A DNA stretch of 64,000 bases, taken from assembly GCF_003122365.1 (NCBI RefSeq), contig NZ_CP029254.1, forward strand, positions 4,613,501 to 4,677,500, written 5' to 3'. The stretch is from Streptomyces spongiicola. GTDB lineage: Bacteria; Actinomycetota; Actinomycetes; Streptomycetales; Streptomycetaceae. Made by a program: the position numbers and the translations under genes. A model generated the notes under the pieces. The model was not told the origin of the DNA. It saw only the letters and a list, made by a program, of their open reading frames with translations, and searched no databases. Below, one piece after another: positions 10,885 to 19,733 of the stretch (its first letter is position 1; each line of letters starts with the position of its first letter).

Positions 10885-10920
10885 GGATGGGGCTCCCAGG
10901 GCATGACTGGCCAGGACGAT

Positions 10921-11136
10921 CCTCCCCATCTGTCATCAAAACCTGAGAGGTTCGTCACGACCACACGTAAGCGGACGTACGCGGAGGGCGTGACTTGCAC
11001 CTTGGGTGGAACCGCAGGAGCTGCGGTCCGCTTTTCAGATCTGCCTCGTCGCGCGCGGTACGGGGCCTGAGAGATTCAAGGGAGGGACTTGCTCCTTCGG
11101 CGCCCGGGCCCACACAGTGGCCGGGACTCTCCCGCG
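10921..11136 (-). promoter_or_regulatory. Tandem glycine riboswitch upstream of gcvT
   Basis: Read on the minus strand, two successive glycine aptamers are recognisable. The first has GGGAGAG, CCGAAGGAGCAAG, AATCTCTCAGG and CAGATCTGAAAAGC; the second has AAGGTGCAAG, ACCTCTCAGG and GACAGATGGGGAG. These are the conserved core elements of the gcvT-class RNA, in the right order and spacing, ending about 37 bases before the gcvT ATG. Glycine binding normally activates expression of glycine-catabolic genes in Gram-positive bacteria, and a riboswitch of this kind upstream of gcvT is known in Streptomyces. The region also contains open frames on both strands, which I regard as incidental. Confidence 0.92.
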
Positions 11137-11275
11137 CGGATTCAAGCGGCCGGTATGCAGTTTGCGCGGCCATCATTGCACGGGCGCTCGCGTCGGCAAA
11201 TCACCCGGTGGCCATTACCTTTTCTTTAAGCTTCTTGGGCAGGGTCTCGAGACCCTACAGGGGGAGAGTGAGCTG

Positions 11276-11977
11276 ATGACGTTGCAGCAGTCCGGTGCGT
11301 ATCCGGCGACCGCAGGGGTGCCCGCCCGGCCCCGATTCCCCGCGCGAGCCGCCGGGGCCGCCGGGCGCGGCCTGCCGGCCGGCCTCACCGCGGCCCCGCC
11401 CCCCGTACGCGACCTGCGGGAACGGCAGGGGCACGGCCCGCGCGCCCTGGTCTTCCGCCGCGGCGACCTGGTGGTGATCTCCGGGCTCCCGGGCAGCGGC
11501 AAGTCCACGCTCATCCGGCGGGCGGCCGAGGGCGGCGGGATCGACTCCCAGGACACCCGGGACCGCTGGGACCGGCGGATGCCCCGCGCCGTGCCGTACG
11601 CCGTCTACCGCCCGCTCGTCCGCCTCGCCCACTACGCGGGGCTGCGGCGGGCGCTGCGCTCCGGGGAGAGCGTGATCGTGCACGACTGCGGTACGCAGTC
11701 ATGGGTCCGGCGCTGGCTGGCCCGCGAGGCCCGCAGGCGGGGCGGGGGCCTCCATCTGCTGCTGCTGGACGTCGCCCCCGAGACCGCCCGCGCGGGGCAG
11801 CGGGAGCGCGGCCGCGGTGTGTCCGGCTACGCCTTCGCGCGCCACCGCCGAGCGGTCTCCCGCATCCTGCGGGCCGTCGAGGGCGGCCGCCTCCCCGCGG
11901 GCTGCGCCTCCGCGACCCTTCTCGACCGGACCGCGGCCTCCGCGCTGAGCCGGATCGGCTTCGCCGAGCAGGCCTGA
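11276..11977 (+). CDS. P-loop kinase-like protein of unknown substrate
   Basis: 233 residues from the ATG at 11276, which follows GGGGGAG; the open frame extends upstream into the divergent riboswitch region, where it is not credible. After a proline/alanine-rich N-terminus comes VVISGLPGSGKSTLI with Walker A G70-T78, then TQDTR-like text and a DCGTQSWVRRWLARE segment, LLLLDVAPE (a Walker B-like strand) and an arginine-rich C-terminal half. The layout resembles small nucleotide/zeta-toxin-like kinases (AAA_33 type), but no substrate motif is identifiable. No antitoxin-like partner is visible. It is divergent from gcvT and followed by two SseB-family genes. Confidence 0.75.
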   Translation: MTLQQSGAYPATAGVPARPRFPARAAGAAGRGLPAGLTAAPPPVRDLRERQGHGPRALVFRRGDLVVISGLPGSGKSTLIRRAAEGGGIDSQDTRDRWDRRMPRAVPYAVYRPLVRLAHYAGLRRALRSGESVIVHDCGTQSWVRRWLAREARRRGGGLHLLLLDVAPETARAGQRERGRGVSGYAFARHRRAVSRILRAVEGGRLPAGCASATLLDRTAASALSRIGFAEQA

Positions 11978-12542
11978 GCCGAGGGCGGGCCGAGGGCCTG
12001 TCGGGGCTGGGCCGGGCCGGGCCGAGGGCGTGTCGGGGAGGGAGTGTCCGGGAAGGGCCTGTCGGGGAGGGAGTGTCGGGGAGAGCGGGCTCCGGGCGGG
12101 CGAGGCTCCCCTCAGTCGGGGCTCCGCCCGGGCGTGGCTCAGCGCCGTGCCGCGCCGTCCGGGCGGTTCCGCGTCGTCCGGGCGGTTCCGCGCCGCCCTG
12201 CTCCGCGCCGCCCGGGCATGGCGGAGCGCCGTGCGCACCGAGGCTCCGCGCCGGGGCGCCCCGCCGCTTCCACAGGCTTCCGCCGAGGCGAGGGGCGGAG
12301 GTCCGCGCGGGCCGTTCCCGCACCCGCGCCCGAGTCCGAGCCTGCGCCCGCGCCCGAGTCCGAGCCTGCGCCCGTTCCCGCGCCCGCGCCCGAGTCCGCA
12401 CCCGTTCCCGCGCCCGAGTCCGAGCCTGCGCCCGTTCCCGCGCACCGGTCCGCGCCCGCGCCACCATCGCGGCGGCCGCTACCCTGCTTCGCAGGACGTC
12501 GCGGCCGGCCCGTCCGGGTCGGCGGGGGGAGCAGGGATCGCA
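11978..12542. repeat. Repeat-rich intergenic region
   Basis: A 565-base gap. Just after the kinase stop codon there are imperfect copies of GTCGGGGAGGGAGTGTC (about 12000-12080). At about 12306-12452 there is a second tandem array of CCCGAGTCCGAGCCTGCG and CCCGTTCCCGCG words. Frames run open through this DNA in several phases as a result, encoding only PSPSLRP-like low-complexity text. A possible -10 (TACCCT, 12480-12485) precedes the next gene. I see no real gene here. Confidence 0.6.
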
Positions 12543-13313
12543 GTGGACACGACATGGCCCGCCAATGAGCTCGAAGAGGTGCTGGCCGCATCGGTCGGGA
12601 ACACCTCGGCCGGGGCGCGGCTCGTGGAGGTGCTGGCGCGGAGCCCGGTGTGGGTACCGCTGCCCAACGGAGGTGGTCCCGACAGTGCCGGCCTCGACCT
12701 GCCGACAGTCGAGATCGACGGCATCCCCTACGTCCCCGTCTTCAGCTCCCGGGAGCAGTTCCGCCTCTGCGCGGGCGACCAGATGTCCGGCACGGTCGCG
12801 CCCGCCGTCGAGTTCGCCCGGGGGCTGCCCCCGCAGCTCGGCATCGCGGTGAACCCCGGTGGCACGGTCGGTGTACCGCTGCCCCCGCCCGCGGTGGCCG
12901 AGCTGTGCCGGACGGATTCCTCGCCGCTGGGCGGCTCCTCCGCTCCCGGGGGCCCTCGGCAGGGCGCGGCGAGCGGCGGCCGGGTCCGGCTCTTCGAGCC
13001 CGACTGGCAGGAGGAGCCGGTCGACTTCCTCGCCGCCGCGGCGGGCGAGTTCGAGTCGACCCGGGTCGTCCAGACCGCCCGCAGGATCCTGGCCAGCATC
13101 GAGGGCGACCCGCCGGTCCTGTTCGTCGGCGTCCAGCTCTCCGCCTTCGACGATTCCGACCGCGCCGCCCCCATGGACGCCCTCGGCCGGGCCCTCGGCC
13201 GGGTCGCCGTGAAGTGGCCGGTCAACCTGGTGCTGCTCGACATCGCCCAGGACCCCGTCGGCGACTGGATGCTGACCAGGGTCCGGCCGTTCTACACCCG
13301 GCAGTACGCGTAG
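12543..13313 (+). CDS. SseB-family protein (enhanced serine sensitivity), copy 1
   Basis: 256 residues from the GTG at 12543 (GGGGGAG about 11 bases upstream), beginning VDTTWPANELEEVLAASVG. It carries the SseB pattern: an N-terminal domain with PVWVPLP and GIPYVPVFSSREQF, and a C-terminal domain with PPVLFVGVQLSAFDDSD and ending RVRPFYTRQYA. SseB is named for serine sensitivity in E. coli; its biochemical activity is not established. Placement close to glyA and sdaA fits a link to serine metabolism, but that is inference. A paralogue follows 114 bases downstream. The start is the weakest point because the frame is open far upstream through repeat DNA. Confidence 0.8.
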   Translation: MDTTWPANELEEVLAASVGNTSAGARLVEVLARSPVWVPLPNGGGPDSAGLDLPTVEIDGIPYVPVFSSREQFRLCAGDQMSGTVAPAVEFARGLPPQLGIAVNPGGTVGVPLPPPAVAELCRTDSSPLGGSSAPGGPRQGAASGGRVRLFEPDWQEEPVDFLAAAAGEFESTRVVQTARRILASIEGDPPVLFVGVQLSAFDDSDRAAPMDALGRALGRVAVKWPVNLVLLDIAQDPVGDWMLTRVRPFYTRQYA

Positions 13314-13427
13314 AGGTCGCGTTGGTGTCGTTACGGCCGCTTAAGCTGGTTTGATGACGTGGCCGCCGCACTCGCGTGCCCAGGGCGGCGCGAGGGAACG
13401 GCGGATCGAAGAGGGGCGGGACCCAGA

Positions 13428-14207
13428 GTGAGTGCGTCAGGCACCGCGGCGGCCGGGCAGGTCGAGCACATGCTGCGCCAGGTGACGCCCGGGCGCTACG
13501 ACGCCTACGAGGCGCTGCTCCAGGCCCTCACCGGCGGCCGGGTGTGGATGCTCCTCTGGCACGGCCGGGCGGGTTCGCCCGACGCCCAGTACGGCAACAT
13601 GGAGGTGGACGGCCTCGGGTACGCCCCCTGTGTCACCTCGGCCGAGGAACTCTCGGCGTCCGGCTGGACCAGGGCCCACGAGGTGGTAGCCGGCGCCGAC
13701 GTCGCCCGTGCCCTCTTCCCCGACCGCTGGGGCATCTGGCTCAACCCGCACGCGCAGGGCGGGGGCGTCGGCATCCCCTGGCCCGATCTGCGACGGATCG
13801 CCACCGGCCTCGACCGGATGCCCGCCGGGCCCCTGCGGCTGGCGGAACCGGCCATCGAGATCCCCCAGTTCTACGCGCTGCTCACACAGAACGCGCACCG
13901 CACCCCGGTCGTCCGGTCGCTGCGCAGGGCCTGGGTGCAGCCGTCGCTCGGCGCTCCGTACCTCGCCATCGGCCTCGACCTCTACGACACGGGCCAGCAG
14001 TCCGTCGAGTCCGTGCGCGCCATGATGCAGCAGTCGATCGCCGCCGTGCCGGACGGTCTTCCGGTGTCCACCGTCGCGATGTCCGACGACTACGACCCGG
14101 TGGCCATGTGGCTGAGGGCCAACACCCGGCCGTTCTACGACCGGGAGGCCCACGCGGGCCCTCCCCGGCAGCCCGGCTACGGATACCCGCCCGCCCAGTC
14201 CCGCTGA
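13428..14207 (+). CDS. SseB-family protein, copy 2
   Basis: 259 residues from the GTG at 13428, preceded by GAGGGGCGGG at 8 bases, beginning VSASGTAAAGQVEHML. It shares the domain order of its upstream neighbour: VWMLLWHGRAG and GLGYAPCVTSAEELS in the N-terminal half, HRTPVVRSLRRAWVQPS linking to the C-terminal half, and the shared ending of the fold, TRPFYDREAH, followed by a short proline/glycine-rich tail. The two genes look like an old tandem duplication with strong divergence. The last codons and the stop lie inside a 10-base tandem repeat. Function unknown beyond the family name. Confidence 0.8.
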   Translation: MSASGTAAAGQVEHMLRQVTPGRYDAYEALLQALTGGRVWMLLWHGRAGSPDAQYGNMEVDGLGYAPCVTSAEELSASGWTRAHEVVAGADVARALFPDRWGIWLNPHAQGGGVGIPWPDLRRIATGLDRMPAGPLRLAEPAIEIPQFYALLTQNAHRTPVVRSLRRAWVQPSLGAPYLAIGLDLYDTGQQSVESVRAMMQQSIAAVPDGLPVSTVAMSDDYDPVAMWLRANTRPFYDREAHAGPPRQPGYGYPPAQSR

Positions 14208-14247
14208 GTCCCGCTGAGTCCCGCTGAGTTCGGCTGAGTTCCGCCGC
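14198..14247. repeat. 10-base tandem repeat over the stop codon of SseB copy 2
   Basis: GTCCCGCTGA occurs three times without error (14198-14227) and then as GTTCGGCTGA and GTTCCGCCGC. The first copy contains the gene's stop codon (TGA 14205-14207), so each perfect copy repeats an in-register stop-like triplet. Confidence 0.9.
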
Positions 14248-14792
14248 GTTCCACAGCGTTCCCCCCGGATCCTCCCTTGAGTTGGCCCCTGAGGTCACCT
14301 CAGTTCCCCTCAGGTTTTTCAGGTCCTCCCAGGTCCTCCCGGTGGCTCTGAGCGCCTCCCGGTCCCCGCACGCCCCCAGTGCCTCTCGGCGCCCCCAGCG
14401 CCTCTCGATCACCCCTCGGTTTCCCTCAACCGCATCTGAGTTCGCCCCAGTTCACCTGTTCCCCCGGGTGTCCCCGTGGTTCCCGTGGTTCCCGTGGTTC
14501 TCGTGGTTCCCGTGGTTCCCCTGAGCCGCCGGGCTGAGGCTCCAGGCGGCGCCCGGGGTCCCACCCCGTACCCGTACCCGCACCGTCACCGGCACCGCCC
14601 ACCCGGCCAACGACACGGTGTAGCCGGGAAAGCCGACGGGAGGAGGTCCGATGTCCCGGATCGCGCCGTTTCGGCGACTGTCCGGGTCTCGACTGTGCAT
14701 CACCGCTATGCGGACTGTTCTCCCGTTCGGGACTCGTCTGTAGTGTTCGGCCGGTCAAGACCTCCTCCACAGGCGGATTCCAGGGGTGGACC
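14248..14792. other. Intergenic region with a 9-base minisatellite, upstream of the peptide importer
   Basis: Contains five copies of CCCGTGGTT (one with CTC) at 14473-14517, and before that runs of CCTCCCGGTC-like words. No ORF with a Shine-Dalgarno is visible. The promoter of the ABC operon should lie in the right part; TAGTGT at about 14740 is a possible -10, not supported by a clear -35. Confidence 0.5.
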
Positions 14793-16463
14793 ATGCCAGC
14801 ATTCAAGTCCAGAGCCGTCAAAGTGATCACAGCGGCCGTAGCGGTCGGCCTCGTCGCGACCGGCTGTGCGAGTGAGCGCGACAAGGACGGTGACAAGGGT
14901 GGCGACAAGGACACCTTCGTCTTCGGCGCACCGGGTGACCCGGGCTCCCTGGACCCGGCGCTCGCCAGCGACGGCGAGACCTTCCGCGTCACCCGCCAGG
15001 CCTTCGAGGCGCTGCTGGAGCACGAGTCCGGTGGCAGCGAACTGGTCGGAGGCCTCGCGGAGAAGTGGTCCAGCAATCCCGAGGGTACGGTCTGGACGTT
15101 CAACCTGCGCCAGGGCGTGAAGTTCCACGACGGTGAGGCGTTCAACGCGGCCGCGGTGTGCGCCAACTACGAGCACTGGTTCAACTGGAAGGGCACCTAC
15201 CAGTCGAGCGCGGTCTCCTACTACTGGCAGACCATCATGGGCGGCTTCAAGGCGAACGAGGACAAGGAGACGCCGAAGGCGAACTACAAGTCCTGCACCG
15301 CCAAGGACGAGAACACCGCGGTCATCGAGGTCAACGAGCCCTCCGCCAACCTGCCCGGCGGCTTCTCGCTGCAGGCGCTCGCGATCCACTCGCCGAAGTC
15401 GCTGGAGGAGTACGCGAAGCAGGACGCGACCGCCAAGGGCGACGCCATCACCTACCCCGAGTACAGCCAGGTGGCCGGTACGGTCGCCGGCACCGGCCCG
15501 TACCGGATCATGAAATGGAACAAGGGCAACAAGGAAGTCTCCCTGGAGCGCTTCGACGACTACTGGGGTGACAAGGCCAAGGTGAAGAACCTGGTCTTCC
15601 GCACCATCGACACCGAGGAGGGCCGCCGCCAGGCGCTCCAGGCCGGTGACATCGACGGCTACGACCTGGTCGCGCCCGCCGACATCAAGACGCTGGAGGG
15701 GGCCGGCTTCAACGTGCCGACCCGTGACGTCTTCAACCTCTTCTACCTCGGTATGTCCCAGGAGAAGAACCCGGCGCTGAAGAAGCCGGCCGTGCGCCAG
15801 GCCATCGCGCACGCCATCGACCGCGAGAACCTGGTCAAGACCCAGCTGCCCGAGGGCGGCAAGGTCGCGACGCAGTTCATGCCCGACACGGTCGCCGGCC
15901 ACTCGGACAAGGTGAAGCAGTACCCCTTCGACACGGCCAAGGCCAAGTCGCTGCTGGCCGGCGCCAAGGAAGAGGACCTCTCCCTCGACTTCTGCTACCC
16001 GACCGAGGTCACCCGCCCGTACATGCCCGCCCCGCAGGACCTCTTCGAGCTGATGAAGGCCGATCTGGAGAGGGCCGGCATCAAGCTCACCCCGAAGCCG
16101 ATGAAGTGGGCCCCGGACTACCTGGACGCCACCGAGGCCGGCTCCTGCTCCCTGCACATGCTGGGCTGGACCGGTGACTTCAACGACGGCTACAACTTCA
16201 TCGGCACCTGGTTCGCCGGGTACGACAAGCAGTGGGGCTTCAAGGACCCGAAGGTCTTCGCCGCGGTGAAGGCCGGTTCCGTCGAGGCCGACCCGGCCAA
16301 GCGCACGGAGCTGTACAAGAAGGCCAACGAGGCCATCATGGAGTACCTGCCGGGCGTGCCGCTGTCCTCCTCGCCGCCGGCCATCGCCTTCGGCAAGAAC
16401 GTCAACCCGCCGAACGTCTCCCCGCTGACGCAGGAGAACTTCGCCGAGGTCTCCTTCAAGTAG
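14793..16463 (+). CDS. Peptide/solute-binding lipoprotein of an ABC importer
   Basis: 556-residue family 5 extracellular solute-binding protein. The signal peptide runs to a lipobox VATGC, with C25 as the acylated cysteine, followed by a charged linker. FGAPGDPGSLDPAL and GGLAEKWSSNPEGTVWTFNL are typical of OppA/DppA-type proteins, as is the NLRQGVKFHDGEAF segment. It captures oligopeptides outside the membrane for the two permeases and two ATPases encoded downstream. Start ATG 14793. A 17-bp hairpin follows the stop, probably setting a higher level for this protein than for the membrane components. The actual ligand cannot be told from sequence. Confidence 0.92.
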   Translation: MPAFKSRAVKVITAAVAVGLVATGCASERDKDGDKGGDKDTFVFGAPGDPGSLDPALASDGETFRVTRQAFEALLEHESGGSELVGGLAEKWSSNPEGTVWTFNLRQGVKFHDGEAFNAAAVCANYEHWFNWKGTYQSSAVSYYWQTIMGGFKANEDKETPKANYKSCTAKDENTAVIEVNEPSANLPGGFSLQALAIHSPKSLEEYAKQDATAKGDAITYPEYSQVAGTVAGTGPYRIMKWNKGNKEVSLERFDDYWGDKAKVKNLVFRTIDTEEGRRQALQAGDIDGYDLVAPADIKTLEGAGFNVPTRDVFNLFYLGMSQEKNPALKKPAVRQAIAHAIDRENLVKTQLPEGGKVATQFMPDTVAGHSDKVKQYPFDTAKAKSLLAGAKEEDLSLDFCYPTEVTRPYMPAPQDLFELMKADLERAGIKLTPKPMKWAPDYLDATEAGSCSLHMLGWTGDFNDGYNFIGTWFAGYDKQWGFKDPKVFAAVKAGSVEADPAKRTELYKKANEAIMEYLPGVPLSSSPPAIAFGKNVNPPNVSPLTQENFAEVSFK

Positions 16464-16475
16464 CACACCGCACCA

Positions 16476-16514
16476 GGTCCGCCCGGTCACGGAGCACCCG
16501 TGGCCGGGCGGACC
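16476..16514 (+). terminator. Hairpin between the binding-protein gene and the first permease
   Basis: GGTCCGCCCGG pairs with CCGGGCGGACC and the stem extends inward to about 17 bp with one G-T pair and a 5-base loop; there is no U-run. It is probably a partial terminator or 3' stabiliser within the operon. Confidence 0.65.
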
Positions 16515-16574
16515 CGCATCCGAATCCCGTACCACTCGTATTCGTACAACACACGCAAGAAAGGGGCACGCGGG

Positions 16575-17579
16575 GTGTTGCGACTCGTCGTACGACGACT
16601 GCTACAGCTGATACCCACCCTGCTCGGCCTGTCGGTTCTGCTCTTCCTCTGGCTGAACCGGCTGCCCGGCGGACCCGCCTCAGCGATCCTGGGCGAGCGG
16701 GCGACCGAAGCCGAAGTGGCGCGCATCAACCGGGCGCTCGGACTCGACCAGCCGCTGCACGTCCAGTACGGACGCTTCCTGAAGCGCATCTTCGAACTCG
16801 ACCTCGGCACCTCCACCCAGACGGGGCAGCCGGTGTGGGACGAGTTCGTCCTCCGGTTCCCCGCCACGGTCGAACTGAGCCTCGCCGCCATACTGATCGC
16901 CGTGGCGGTCGGGATTCCGCTCGGCTATCTGGCGGCCCGCAGGCGCGGCGGCTGGCTCGACGTGGCCGCGGTCTCCGGATCACTCGTCGGGATCTGCATC
17001 CCGGTCTTCTTCCTCGCCCTGCTCCTCAAGGGCGTCTTCGCCGTCAACCTCGGCCTCTTCCCCACCTTCGGCCGTCTGACCACCGGACTCGACGCCACCA
17101 GCGTCACCGGCTTCGCCGTCTTCGACGGAATCCTCACCGGTGAGTTCGACGCCTCGTGGGACGCGATCATGCACCTGGTGCTGCCCGCACTCGCCCTGTC
17201 CTCCATCCCGCTCGCCGTCATCGTGCGCATGACCCGCGCCAGCGTGCTGGAGGTCCTCGGCGAGGACTACGTCCGCACCGCCGAGTCCAAGGGACTGGAG
17301 CGGAGGACCGTCCGGGGCCGCCACATCCTGCGCAACGCGCTGCTGCCCGTGGTCACCGCGGTCGGCCTGCTCACCGGAAGCCTGCTGTCGGGGGCGGTGC
17401 TCACCGAGTCGGTCTTCTCCTTCGGCGGCATCGGGTCCTTCATCCGGACGGCGATCGACGCCCGTGACTACCCCGTGCTCGTGGGCTTCATCATGTTCAT
17501 CGCGATGGTGTACGTCCTGATCAACCTGCTGGTGGATCTCGCGTACAGCGTCATCGATCCGAGGGTGCGGGTGCACTGA
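16575..17579 (+). CDS. ABC peptide importer permease, DppB/OppB type
   Basis: 334 residues from the GTG at 16575 (AAAGG about 10 bases upstream), opening VLRLVVRRLLQLIPTLLGLS, the typical first membrane helix of DppB-type permeases. Further helices follow at about 95-120, 135-155 and in the C-terminal half. The cytoplasmic EAA loop for ATPase docking is seen in EDYVRTAESKGL plus the following NALLP. An earlier ATG at 16500 would add 25 residues without membrane-protein character. The stop overlaps the next permease start (ATGA at 17577-17581). Confidence 0.92.
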   Translation: MLRLVVRRLLQLIPTLLGLSVLLFLWLNRLPGGPASAILGERATEAEVARINRALGLDQPLHVQYGRFLKRIFELDLGTSTQTGQPVWDEFVLRFPATVELSLAAILIAVAVGIPLGYLAARRRGGWLDVAAVSGSLVGICIPVFFLALLLKGVFAVNLGLFPTFGRLTTGLDATSVTGFAVFDGILTGEFDASWDAIMHLVLPALALSSIPLAVIVRMTRASVLEVLGEDYVRTAESKGLERRTVRGRHILRNALLPVVTAVGLLTGSLLSGAVLTESVFSFGGIGSFIRTAIDARDYPVLVGFIMFIAMVYVLINLLVDLAYSVIDPRVRVH

Positions 17580-18541
17580 TGAGCCTGGCTACCACCAAGA
17601 CATCGAAGATCGACCGCCTCGCCGAACTCACCGCGAAGAAGGAGACGTCCAGCGGCGCCAGCCTCTGGCGGGAGGCCTTCCGCCGGCTGCGCGGCAGCAA
17701 GATGGCGATCATCGGCGCGGTCGTCATCGCCGCGTTCGTCGTGGTCGCGATCGTGGGCCCCTGGCTCGCCCCGTACGCCCCGACGGCGCAGACCTGGCGC
17801 GGCGAGGTCTTCCCCAACCAGGGCAGGTTCGTCGGCGCCCGCGGCGGGAACTGGTTCGGCCTGGACCACCTGGGCCGCGACATGTTCTCCCGCATGCTCG
17901 TCGGAGCCCGGCAGACACTGCTGGTCGGTGTGGTGTCGATGCTCATCGGCCTGGTCCTCGGGGCCCTGGTGGGCGCGGTCTCCGGCGCGGCGGCCACCCT
18001 GGGCGGACGCGCGGGCCGGCGCCTCGACGACGTCGTCATGCGGATCACCGACATCATGCTGGCGCTGCCGTCGCTGCTGCTCGCCGTCTCCGTCGCCGCG
18101 GTGCTGGGGCAGTCGCTGACCACGGTGATGATCGCCGTCGGTGTGGTGCAGATCCCCATCTTCGCCCGGCTGCTGCGCGGTTCGATGCTCGCCCAGGGAG
18201 GCAAGGACTATGTGCTCGCCGCCCGCTCCCTCGGGATCCGCAAGCGGCGCATCGTACTCACCCAGATCATGCCCAACTCGCTGAGCCCGGTGATCGTCCA
18301 GGCCACCCTCAGCCTCGCCACCGCCATCATCGAGGCCGCGGCACTGTCCTACCTCGGTCTCGGCAATCCCGACCCGGCCGTCCCGGAGTGGGGGGTCATG
18401 CTCTCGCAGGCGCAGCGCTTCTTCGACAACGCGCCGATGATGTCGATGTACCCGGCGGTCGCCATCATCATCACCGCCCTGGGCTTCACCCTGCTCGGCG
18501 AGGCCATGCGCGAAGCCCTCGACCCGAAGCTGCGAGGTTGA
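17579..18541 (+). CDS. ABC peptide importer permease, DppC/OppC type
   Basis: 320-residue permease partner. It has the cytoplasmic N-terminal region with LWREAFRRLRGSKMAIIGA leading into the first membrane segment, the periplasmic loop with NWFGLDHLGRDMFSRML (the FGTDxxGRD-type motif), and the EAA-type loop near GGKDYVLAARSLG and MPNSLSPV. Start and stop are tightly packed with neighbours: 3-base overlap upstream and 4-base gap to the ATPase gene. Together with the DppB-type permease it forms the membrane channel. Confidence 0.93.
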   Translation: MSLATTKTSKIDRLAELTAKKETSSGASLWREAFRRLRGSKMAIIGAVVIAAFVVVAIVGPWLAPYAPTAQTWRGEVFPNQGRFVGARGGNWFGLDHLGRDMFSRMLVGARQTLLVGVVSMLIGLVLGALVGAVSGAAATLGGRAGRRLDDVVMRITDIMLALPSLLLAVSVAAVLGQSLTTVMIAVGVVQIPIFARLLRGSMLAQGGKDYVLAARSLGIRKRRIVLTQIMPNSLSPVIVQATLSLATAIIEAAALSYLGLGNPDPAVPEWGVMLSQAQRFFDNAPMMSMYPAVAIIITALGFTLLGEAMREALDPKLRG

Positions 18542-18545
18542 TGTC

Positions 18546-19733
18546 ATGCCACTGCTCGATGTGGACGAACTCACCGTCACCTTCGGCGGCCGCGACCGCG
18601 GTCGTGGCCGTGGCCGTGGTCCCAAGCCCGTCACGGCCGCCGGGCCCGCCGGGCCTGCCGGGCCCGTGAAGGCCGCCGAGCCTGCCGAGGCCGTCAAACC
18701 CGTCAAGCCCGACGGGACAGCCGAGGACAAGTCCGTCAAGCCCACCGAACCCGCCGGGGCAGCCGAGGGCAAGTCCGTCAGGGCCCCCGGGGACAACACC
18801 GTCATGGCCGTCAACGGAGTCTCCTTCTCCGTGGACGAGGGCCAGATCGTCGGACTCGTCGGCGAGTCGGGCTGCGGAAAGTCCGTCACCTCGCTCGCCC
18901 TGATGGGACTGCTCCCGCGCAAGGGCGTGGCCCTCGGCGGACGGGCGGACTTCGAAGGCACCGACCTGCTGGCGATGAGCCCCGGCAAGATCAGGGACCT
19001 GCGCGGCAGCAAGCTGGCGATGATCTTCCAGGACCCGCTGTCCTCCCTGAACCCCGTCGTCCCGATCGGCGTCCAGGTGACCGAGATCCTCAAGCGCCAC
19101 CGCGGTATGAAGGGCGAGGCAGCCCGCAAGGAGGCCGTGCACCTGCTGGACCGGGTCGGCATCCCCGATCCGGACCGGCGTCTGAGGGAGTATCCGCACC
19201 AGCTCTCCGGCGGAATGCGGCAGCGGGCGCTGATCGCCATGGCCGTGGCCTGCGCGCCGCGCCTGCTCATCGCCGACGAGCCGACCACCGCGCTGGACGT
19301 CACCATCCAGGCGCAGATACTCGAACTGCTCAAGGAACTGGTCGACCAGGAGGGCACCGCCCTGCTGATGATCACCCATGACCTGGGGGTCGTCGCCGGG
19401 CTCTGCGACCAGGTCAACGTGCTGTACGCGGGCAAGGTCGTGGAGTCCTCCGGGCGGCGGGAGCTGTTCGCGTACCCGACCCACCCCTACACCCACGGCC
19501 TGCTCGGTTCCATCCCGAGGCTCGACGCGCCGCGCGGCGAGCCGCTCAACCCCGTTCGCGGGTCCATCAACGACCAGATCGCCTGGGCCGACGGCTGCGC
19601 CTTCGCGCCCCGCTGCGACCGCTACGAGATGGGCTGCCTGACCGGTACGCCCGAACTGACCGAACCCCGCGAGGCCGGGCACCAGGCCCGCTGCGTCAAC
19701 CCGGTCCCGGCCACGACGGAGGTCCCGGCATGA
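18546..19733 (+). CDS. ABC peptide importer ATPase, DppD type, with low-complexity insert
   Basis: 395-residue nucleotide-binding subunit. Walker A is GESGCGKS at 106-113, signature LSGGMRQRA, Walker B LLIADEPTTALD, and the C-terminal oligopeptide/dipeptide transporter domain has GCAFAPRCDR cysteines. The unusual point is residues about 15-84, between the first strand (LLDVDELTVTF) and the continuation of the fold (MAVNGVSFSV): a run of RGRGRG, GPAGPAGP and VKP/AEP repeats with no counterpart in normal DppD proteins, encoded by 18588-18797. The reading frame stays open, so the gene is probably functional with a flexible loop. Overlaps the second ATPase gene by 4 bases. Confidence 0.92.
   Translation: MPLLDVDELTVTFGGRDRGRGRGRGPKPVTAAGPAGPAGPVKAAEPAEAVKPVKPDGTAEDKSVKPTEPAGAAEGKSVRAPGDNTVMAVNGVSFSVDEGQIVGLVGESGCGKSVTSLALMGLLPRKGVALGGRADFEGTDLLAMSPGKIRDLRGSKLAMIFQDPLSSLNPVVPIGVQVTEILKRHRGMKGEAARKEAVHLLDRVGIPDPDRRLREYPHQLSGGMRQRALIAMAVACAPRLLIADEPTTALDVTIQAQILELLKELVDQEGTALLMITHDLGVVAGLCDQVNVLYAGKVVESSGRRELFAYPTHPYTHGLLGSIPRLDAPRGEPLNPVRGSINDQIAWADGCAFAPRCDRYEMGCLTGTPELTEPREAGHQARCVNPVPATTEVPA

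Noticed and set aside
10930..11275. Upstream extension of the kinase-like frame and small ORFs over the riboswitch
   Set aside because: The RNA motifs explain the sequence; the ATG at 11276 has the Shine-Dalgarno.
11276..11977. Zeta-toxin type toxin-antitoxin module
   Set aside because: Only the P-loop is clear; no antitoxin gene precedes it and no zeta-specific substrate motif is seen.
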